DNA of 64,000 nucleotides from an uncultured Collinsella sp. (lineage in GTDB: Bacteria > Actinomycetota > Coriobacteriia > Coriobacteriales > Coriobacteriaceae). Positions 57,100-64,000 of the stretch are shown in pieces (position 1 is the stretch's first letter; the number at the start of each line of letters is the position of its first letter). Under the pieces are notes generated by a model that saw nothing but the letters and a program-made list of their open reading frames with translations, did no database searches and had not been told where the DNA came from. The stretch covers positions 14,002-78,001 of the forward strand of contig UQZU01000006.1 in the NCBI GenBank assembly GCA_900545665.1, in the 5' to 3' direction. A program made the position numbers and the translations under genes.

Positions 57100-58578
57100 A
57101 TGACTGAGACCGCTAAGAAAAAGCGCGGTATGCCTTCATCGTTCACCATTCTTCTTGCTCTGCTGGCAATTGTCGCAGTGATTACCGTTATCGTCTCCGG
57201 CACGTCCGGCGGCGCGGTTACTGCCGCCCGTCTGAGCGATTTCTGCACCGCCCCGATTAAGGGCTTCGCTGACGCTCTGCCCGTCTGCCTCTTCGTTATG
57301 ATCCTGGGCGGCTTCCTCGGTATGATGACCGAGACCGGCGCCCTGGACAACGGCATCGCCGTTCTGGTGCAGAAGCTTAAGGGCAACGAGATTATGCTCA
57401 TTCCCGTGCTGATGCTCATCTTCTCCCTCGGTGGTACCACCTATGGTATGTGCGAGGAGACCGTTCCCTTCTACGCCCTGCTCGCCGCTACCATGATGGC
57501 CGCTGGCTTCGACCCCATGGTCGGTGCCGCTACCGTCCTGCTCGGCGCTGGCTGCGGCTGCCTGGGCTCCACGGTTAACCCGTTCGCCGTCGGCGCTGCC
57601 GTCGACGCTCTGACCGGCGTTGGCATTGAGGTCAACCAGTCCATCATCATCGGCCTCGGTGCCGTCCTGTGGATTGTCACTACCGCTATGTCCATCTTCT
57701 TCGTGATGAGCTACGCCAAGAAGGTCAAGGCTGACAAGGGTTCCACCATCCTGTCGATGCAGGAGCTCAAGGACGCCGAAGAGGCTCACGGCAAGGCTGC
57801 TTCCGAGGTCCACAAGGAGGTCAAGCTCACCGGTCGTCAGAAGGGTGTTCTGATTGCCTTCGCCTTCACCTTCGTCGTCATGATCGTCGGCTTCATTCCG
57901 CTGGCCGACCTCAACGAGGGCGTCGCTAACTTCTTCGACGCTGGCGCTGTCTACGACGCCGACGGTAACGCCGTCGTCCAGGGCTGGTCTGCCCTGATCA
58001 CCGGCCTGCCCATTGGCCAGTGGTACTTCGACGAGGCTTCCACCTGGTTCTTCCTTATGGCCGTCCTGATCGGTATCATCGGTGGCCTGTCCGAGAAGCA
58101 GATCGTTAACACCTTTATCACCGGCGCTGCCGACATGATGTCCGTTGTTCTCGTCATCGCCCTCGCCCGTGGTATCTCCGTCCTCATGGCTAACACCGGC
58201 CTCGACGTCTTCGTCCTCGACGCTGCCGCCAATGCTCTGGCTGGCCTGTCCGGCGTGATCTTCGCTCCCATGAGCTTCCTGGTCTACTTCGGCCTGTCCT
58301 TCCTGATCCCCTCGACCTCCGGTATGGCCACCGTCTCCATGCCCATCATGGGACCGTTGGCTGTTAAGCTCGGCTTCTCGCCTGAGGTCATGGTCATGAT
58401 CTTCTCCGCCGCCATCGGTGTCGTGAACCTGTTCACCCCGACCTCCGGCGCCATCATGGGCGGTCTCGCCCTGGCCAAGATCGAGTGGACGACCTGGCTC
58501 AAGTTTGCCCTTAAGCTCATCGTCGCGCTCTCTGTCGTCTGCGCCATCATCCTGACCGTCGCCTGCGTGTTGATCTAA
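57100..58578 (+). CDS. YfcC-family transporter, candidate arginine/ornithine exchanger
   Basis: 492 residues, about 12 hydrophobic helices. The N-terminal motif MPSSFTILLALLAIVAVITVIVSG and the repeated SxGGTTYGMCEE / STVNPF / SFLIPSTSGMATVSMPIMGPLA patterns are of the YfcC (DcuC-superfamily) transporters. Their location beside arcA and arcB in many Coriobacteria supports arginine/ornithine or citrulline exchange. The GAGGGGGG ribosome site favours ATG 57100 over the in-frame 57091 and 57073. Confidence 0.78.
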   Translation: MTETAKKKRGMPSSFTILLALLAIVAVITVIVSGTSGGAVTAARLSDFCTAPIKGFADALPVCLFVMILGGFLGMMTETGALDNGIAVLVQKLKGNEIMLIPVLMLIFSLGGTTYGMCEETVPFYALLAATMMAAGFDPMVGAATVLLGAGCGCLGSTVNPFAVGAAVDALTGVGIEVNQSIIIGLGAVLWIVTTAMSIFFVMSYAKKVKADKGSTILSMQELKDAEEAHGKAASEVHKEVKLTGRQKGVLIAFAFTFVVMIVGFIPLADLNEGVANFFDAGAVYDADGNAVVQGWSALITGLPIGQWYFDEASTWFFLMAVLIGIIGGLSEKQIVNTFITGAADMMSVVLVIALARGISVLMANTGLDVFVLDAAANALAGLSGVIFAPMSFLVYFGLSFLIPSTSGMATVSMPIMGPLAVKLGFSPEVMVMIFSAAIGVVNLFTPTSGAIMGGLALAKIEWTTWLKFALKLIVALSVVCAIILTVACVLI

Positions 58579-58719
58579 GTACCCAACGGGTACCCCACGG
58601 AAACCTTGACGATCCTGTAGAGGATCACCTGGTCATCGTCTGTCCGGTGGGGTAAACCCACCGGTAGACTCCTACCTTTAGCCCCCTTCCGTTCCGTGCG
58701 CGGGAGGGGGCGCTCTTGT
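58579..58719 (+). terminator. Hairpin-rich 3' region of the antiporter gene
   Basis: Two clear stems: CCGGTGGG / CCCACCGG at 58644-58664 and GCCCCCTTCC / GGGAGGGGGC at 58681-58711 (10 bp, one wobble), the second followed by CGCTCTTG. They end at the boundary of the 131-bp repeat copy B. Confidence 0.6.
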
Positions 58720-58850
58720 GTTCCGGCGTTTTACCAAACGCCGGAACCACTCGACGCTGCAAGCCCGCCAGAGCGGCAATCTGACGTTCAATCGTCGGGC
58801 ATGGCCAAAAGGCCTATGCCCTCCTCTTTCACGTCACCTTGCTCGCTCTG
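58720..58850 (-). repeat. 131-bp structured intergenic repeat, copy B
   Basis: The minus-strand copy of the element at 15965-16095. Hairpins: 58720-58747 (GTTCCGGCG, TTT, loop TACC, AAA, CGCCGGAAC) and 58797-58821 (GGGCAT, GGCC, loop AAAA, GGCC, T, ATGCCC). Three base pairs of the first and one of the second are swapped relative to copy A while the loops and bulge remain. Confidence 0.75.
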
Positions 58851-59015
58851 GTGCCCGTTCGCTGGCTTTGGCTTTGCCTGTGACGTTTTCATTGTTGGTG
58901 CTGAGTGCCTTGTTTCCCGTCCCAAATGATCTACCCCGGGTCCCCGGTGGTTGCGGTGGGCGTGTTTGGTTGGTGCCAGTTGATTGCTTGGGCGTTGGGG
59001 AGGGTCTGCTCCGTT
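58851..59015. other. Intergenic stretch before the DUF1846 gene
   Basis: Homology to copy A fades beyond 58850 (about 20 more weakly matching bases). The remainder shows no gene. A consensus TATAAT at 59016-59021 probably serves the downstream gene. Confidence 0.45.
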
Positions 59016-59021
59016 ATAATC
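59016..59021 (+). promoter_or_regulatory. -10 box of the DUF1846 gene
   Basis: TATAAT, 38 bases before the ATG at 59060. No good -35 at standard spacing. Confidence 0.4.
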
Positions 59022-59059
59022 GCCTAGAACATTAAATGGAAACGGGACGGGAGCCATAT

Positions 59060-60541
59060 ATGCGCCAGGGTTTCGACAACGCGAAGTATATCGAGCTGCA
59101 GGCTGCTCACATTAAGGAGCGCATCTCGCAGTTTGGTGGCAAGCTCTATTTGGAGTTTGGCGGTAAGCTGTTCGATGACTATCATGCGAGCCGCGTGCTG
59201 CCGGGTTTTGAACCGGACAGCAAGTTCCGCATGCTCAAGAGCATCGCCGACGATGTCGAGGTTATCATCGCGATCAACGCGAACCACATCGAGAAAAACA
59301 AGGCTCGTGGTGACCTCGGCATTACCTATGACGAGGATGTGCTGCGCCTGGTTGACCTGTTCCGCGGCAACGGCTTTGCTGTCGCGGCTGTGGTCATCAC
59401 CCAGTACGCCGGCCAGCCTGCTGCCGATGTGTTCCGCAACCGCCTGAACGCGCACGGTATTCCCGCCAAGCTGCACTATCCCATCGAGGGGTATCCGCAC
59501 GATGTCGATCTGATCGTGTCCGACGATGGCTACGGCAAGAATGAGTTTGTCGAGACCACTCGACCGCTCGTCGTGGTCACTGCCCCCGGTCCTGGCTCGG
59601 GCAAGCTTGCCACCTGCCTGTCTCAGCTCTATCACGAGCACAAGCATGGCACGGCCGCCGGCTATGCCAAGTTCGAGACCTTCCCGGTCTGGAACCTTCC
59701 CCTCACGCATCCGGTCAACATCGCCTACGAGGCGGCCACGGCGGACCTCGACGATGCCAATATCATCGACTCCTTCCACCTTGAGGCCTATAACAAGACC
59801 ACGGTCAACTACAACCGCGACGTCGAGGCCTTCCCGGTGGTCCGTGCTCTGATGGAAAAGATCCTGGGCAAGAGCCCCTACCAGAGTCCTACGGACATGG
59901 GCGTCAATATGGTCGGCTTTGCCATCACCGATGACGATGCCTGCCGCGACGCTTCCAAGATGGAGATCGTCCGCCGCTACTTTACCGCGGTCGAAAATGT
60001 GCGCCGTACCGGCGTGGGCGATGAGCAAGTCGACCGTCTCAAGATCGTTATGAAGAAAGCCGGCATCGATAAGAACTACTCACCGGCGCGCTCGGCGGCC
60101 CTCACCAGGGAGCAGCTGACGGGTGGTCCCGTGGGTGCCATGGTTATGCCCGATGGCTCCGTGGTGACCGGCAAGACTTCCACGCGCCTGGGCGCTGCGA
60201 GCTCGCTCATCATGAATGCACTTAAGCATGTCTCGGGCGTCGACCTTGAGCTCGAGGTCATTAGCGATGAAGCGATCGAGCCCATCAGCAAGCTCAAGAC
60301 GCATTTCCTGGGCAGCAAAAACCCGCGCCTCCACACCGACGAGACGCTTATGGCGCTGTCGATCACCTCGGCCACGAGTGAGACGGCCGCTCGCGTCCTT
60401 TCGGGCCTGGAGCAGCTGCGCGGTTGCGATGCCTTCTTTAGCGTGATTATCTCGCCGACGGACGAGACGGTACTGCGCAAACTGGGTATCAACGTGTGCT
60501 GCGAGCCCAAGTTTGAGCGCCGCGGTTTCTTCCATCGCTAA
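59060..60541 (+). CDS. DUF1846 domain protein
   Basis: 493 residues, matching the usual DUF1846 length. Seen: the opening GFDNAKYIELQAAHIKERI, FGGKLFDDYHASRVLPGFEPDSKFRML, VVVTAPGPGSGKLATCLSQLYHEH (P-loop-like GPGSGK) and TDMGVNMVGFAITDD. A P-loop-like NTPase part is followed by helical regions. The family is widespread in Firmicutes, Actinobacteria and Bacteroidetes and structurally known but without a firm function. GGGAG precedes the ATG. No neighbour suggests a role. Confidence 0.85.
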   Translation: MRQGFDNAKYIELQAAHIKERISQFGGKLYLEFGGKLFDDYHASRVLPGFEPDSKFRMLKSIADDVEVIIAINANHIEKNKARGDLGITYDEDVLRLVDLFRGNGFAVAAVVITQYAGQPAADVFRNRLNAHGIPAKLHYPIEGYPHDVDLIVSDDGYGKNEFVETTRPLVVVTAPGPGSGKLATCLSQLYHEHKHGTAAGYAKFETFPVWNLPLTHPVNIAYEAATADLDDANIIDSFHLEAYNKTTVNYNRDVEAFPVVRALMEKILGKSPYQSPTDMGVNMVGFAITDDDACRDASKMEIVRRYFTAVENVRRTGVGDEQVDRLKIVMKKAGIDKNYSPARSAALTREQLTGGPVGAMVMPDGSVVTGKTSTRLGAASSLIMNALKHVSGVDLELEVISDEAIEPISKLKTHFLGSKNPRLHTDETLMALSITSATSETAARVLSGLEQLRGCDAFFSVIISPTDETVLRKLGINVCCEPKFERRGFFHR

Positions 60542-60575
60542 GTTTGAAGCACCGCGGTAATTGCATTGCATTTTG

Positions 60576-60608
60576 GCCGTATCGGGTTAGCGCCCGGTAC
60601 GGCTTTTT
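60576..60608 (+). terminator. Terminator of the DUF1846 gene
   Basis: An 11-bp stem (GCCGTATCGGG / CCCGGTACGGC, one wobble) with a 6-base loop and TTTTT. Confidence 0.85.
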
Positions 60609-60797
60609 GATCAATAAAGCGCCTATTTCGGCGAAAAATAGCTGTTTACCTGCCTAGAAACAATTTGAGCGGTATACAATAACCGTAACTGTTTCATCCT
60701 TAGCGGGATGCCGCATGATGGATATTACCTGCCATCGTGAGGTGTGTCGGTCGCGCACGGCGCGTTAGATGCTCGTGCTCGGTTTGAGGAGGCTGCT

Positions 60798-61136
60798 ATG
60801 GCGGGCAAGGGTCGTGCGAGTGTCAACGATATGAAGCGTGTCGAGGTGCTGGTGTTGATGGAGATCGACCAGCAAACCGAAGACAATGGCGGGCCGTATG
60901 GTTTCTCGCGCAAAACGCTTGCCGAGCGCGTGGGGGTTTCGCCGTATCGTGCCCGCGCCGCAATCGATCGCTTGGATTCCGAAGGCATGATTGATGTCGT
61001 CTCGCGTTATAGCGACGACGGCGGTCAGCTTGCAAATGGCATTTGCCTCACCGAACGTGGCGAGTGGTATCTTGAGGGCGTCCGTACCGGCATGCTCGTT
61101 CAAGAAATGCTTGAGGACGAGGTTGCTGATCGATAG
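60798..61136 (+). CDS. Small winged-helix regulator
   Basis: 112 residues. A helix-turn-helix with wing: MKRVEVLVLMEIDQQTEDNGG, FSRKTLAERVGVSPYRARAAIDRLDSEGMIDVVSRYSDDGGQ, LTERGEWYLEGV. MarR/PadR-like in size; no effector site recognised. GAGGAGG sits six bases ahead of ATG 60798. An independent unit between two terminators, directly upstream of pyrG. Target genes unknown. Confidence 0.65.
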   Translation: MAGKGRASVNDMKRVEVLVLMEIDQQTEDNGGPYGFSRKTLAERVGVSPYRARAAIDRLDSEGMIDVVSRYSDDGGQLANGICLTERGEWYLEGVRTGMLVQEMLEDEVADR

Positions 61137-61160
61137 CAGCATGTAACCCTTGCCATAGCG

Positions 61161-61189
61161 ACGTCGCCTGGGAAACCGGGCGGCGTTTT
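61161..61189 (+). terminator. Terminator of the small regulator gene
   Basis: An 11-bp stem (ACGTCGCCTGG / CCGGGCGGCGT, wobble pairs) closed by a GAAA tetraloop and TTTT. It isolates pyrG. Confidence 0.82.
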
Positions 61190-61227
61190 GTTTCAAGATT
61201 GAGAAATGCAATCGCACGCGAGAAAAA

Positions 61228-61256
61228 TTGCGAACGGTCCGCGGCGCGAGTATTAC
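61228..61256 (+). promoter_or_regulatory. Promoter of pyrG
   Basis: TTGCGA (61228-61233), 17-base spacer, TATTAC (61251-61256), about 60 bases before the ATG. The start of the transcript is not GGGC-rich, so the Bacillus-type CTP attenuation is not obvious. Confidence 0.45.
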
Positions 61257-61308
61257 AATGAAGACCCGTAAGATGTGGATAAACAACTTCTACGGGAAGC
61301 GCAGGTAA

Positions 61309-62976
<1,668 letters not shown>

Positions 62977-62978
62977 GG

Positions 62979-63920
62979 GTGCCGGCGAATAAGGAACATA
63001 CCGAAGCTACTCCCTCGTCGCTCGCCGTGGCGGCGGGGGAGTATCTCGATTACCTCGCGGTCGAGCGGGGTTTGGCGCGCAACACGATTGCGGCCTATCG
63101 TCGTGACCTGACGACGTACTGCGCCTATCTGGAGCGGGCGGGTATTGTGTCTTTTGAAGAGGTGACCCGTCAGGTCGTGGAGGGCTTTGTCGCCGACCGT
63201 CGCGATGGGGGCTATTCCGATGCCTCGGTGGAGCGTGCGCTTGCGGCCGTGAAGGGCCTACATGCCTTTTTGGTGCGCGATGGGGCTGTGGCCCAAAATC
63301 CAACGGCGGCGTTGCGCCTGCCTAAAAAGGCTGAGCGTTTGCCGGAGTATCTATCGGTGGAGGATGTCTCGGCGCTGCTCGATCAAGACTTCCCCGAGGG
63401 CGAGATGGGCTTGCGCGACCATGCCATCTTGGAAGTGCTCTACGGATGCGGTTTGCGTGTGAGCGAGTTGGTGGGGCTCGATGTGGGCGATATCCATATC
63501 GACGATGGCTTTGTGCTCGTTCGTGGTAAGGGCTCGAAGGAACGCCTGTCCCCGCTGGTAGGAAGCGCGGCGCGAGCTCTGACGCTTTATGTAACTGAGG
63601 GGCGTTCTCGCTTGGCGGCCCATGCCCGCGGAACCGAGACCTCGGCGGTCTTTTTAAATAAGAACGGCCGCCGTCTGTCGCGCCAGGGCATCCATGCCAT
63701 CTGTGAGCGCTACGGGCGCCAGGTGGGACTGGTGGGGCTCCATCCCCATACCTTGCGCCACTCCTTTGCCACCCACATGCTCGCGGGCGGTGCCGACCTG
63801 CGTGTGCTGCAGGAGATTTTGGGCCATGCCGATATTTCGACCACGCAGGTCTACACGCATGTCGACCGAACGCAACTGACCGAGGTCTATCTGGCGGCGC
63901 ATCCGCTAGCACATCGCTAG
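62979..63920 (+). CDS. xerD: Tyrosine recombinase XerD
   Basis: 313 residues. SAM-like N-terminal domain (YLDYLAVERGLARNTIAAYRRDLTTY) and the catalytic domain with Arg in LYGCGLRVSELVGLD, Lys in VRGKGSKERLSPL, HPHTLRHSFATHMLAGGADLRVLQEILGHADISTTQVYTHV (His, Arg, His, Tyr). With XerC it resolves chromosome dimers at dif; no dif site is recognised here. The start is GTG 62979, two bases after the pyrG stop; no ATG gives a complete N-terminal domain. Confidence 0.92.
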   Translation: MPANKEHTEATPSSLAVAAGEYLDYLAVERGLARNTIAAYRRDLTTYCAYLERAGIVSFEEVTRQVVEGFVADRRDGGYSDASVERALAAVKGLHAFLVRDGAVAQNPTAALRLPKKAERLPEYLSVEDVSALLDQDFPEGEMGLRDHAILEVLYGCGLRVSELVGLDVGDIHIDDGFVLVRGKGSKERLSPLVGSAARALTLYVTEGRSRLAAHARGTETSAVFLNKNGRRLSRQGIHAICERYGRQVGLVGLHPHTLRHSFATHMLAGGADLRVLQEILGHADISTTQVYTHVDRTQLTEVYLAAHPLAHR

Positions 63921-63937
63921 CACCTCGCTGACCTGCA

Positions 63938-63951
63938 TATTTATAAATATT
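63938..63951. promoter_or_regulatory. AT-rich palindrome downstream of xerD
   Basis: ATATTTATAAATAT, a perfect 14-bp palindrome in the gap after xerD, followed by ATTAAATGGGACGGG, which resembles the bases ahead of the DUF1846 start. It may belong to the promoter of the next gene beyond the window. Confidence 0.35.
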
Positions 63952-64000
63952 AAATGGGACGGGCCCCAGATTGCCGAGACGCACTTTTGCGCGCATGGGC

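Overview
This 64 kb window looks like chromosome of a Collinsella-type gut actinobacterium (Coriobacteriia). That placement is an inference. It rests on high GC with C/G-ending codons, short intergenic gaps, mostly housekeeping genes, and a fermentative set of lactate dehydrogenase, acetate kinase/phosphotransacetylase and the arginine deiminase pathway. No phage, IS element, CRISPR array, rRNA or tRNA was found.

Layout. 1-9 kb: TatD (cut by the window edge), tRNA t6A dehydratase TcdA, an ArsR/SdpI pair, the ABC-F factor EttA, an AT-richer two-gene exported-protein island, two low-complexity envelope-type proteins and a small DUF4160 pair. 9-20 kb: NAD synthetase, an aminotransferase, L-lactate dehydrogenase, an Mbeg1-like hydrolase, a nucleoid-associated protein, then a minus-strand lysine/diaminopimelate operon. 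That operon runs lysine riboswitch, lysA-dapA in one continuous frame, dapB, dapH. 20-29.5 kb: an M20 deacylase (candidate N-acetyl-diaminopimelate deacetylase), a HigBA toxin-antitoxin pair, small membrane and lipoproteins, a Ser/Thr kinase with its HTH partner, a PcsB-like secreted protein, a MOSC protein, and a D-aspartate ligase plus racemase pair for peptidoglycan cross-bridges. 29.7-34.5 kb: an ECF transporter (S, fused double ATPase, T) behind a tryptophan attenuator with a 22-residue leader peptide carrying Trp-Trp-Trp, then two tiny membrane peptides and a lipid kinase. 34.6-41 kb: RNase D, a zinc peptidase, XseAB, HIT, a LysR regulator and an MFS pump. 41-48.8 kb: two tandem acetate kinases convergent with pta, UDP-galactopyranose mutase plus a GT2 enzyme, and a P1 peptidase. 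48.9-54 kb: Maf, a DJ-1 protein, an RlmD-type methyltransferase and polyphosphate kinase with an unusual C-terminal tail. 54.6-58.6 kb: the arginine deiminase genes arcA and arcB and a YfcC-type antiporter. 59-64 kb: a DUF1846 protein, a small winged-helix protein, CTP synthase and XerD.

The most unusual material is non-coding. (1) A 131-bp intergenic element occurs twice (15965-16095 plus, 58720-58850 minus). It aligns without gaps, and its differences in two hairpins are compensatory base-pair swaps. (2) Five terminators or attenuators sit inside a second, long (20-29 bp), nearly perfect inverted repeat whose sequence differs at each site. (3) A family of 33-bp quasi-palindromes has a constant AACCTGTCCC-type core and arms that change but stay self-complementary. 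These suggest one or more families of structured, possibly mobilised, intergenic repeats. All structure statements come from reading the sequence by eye; no folding or database search was run.
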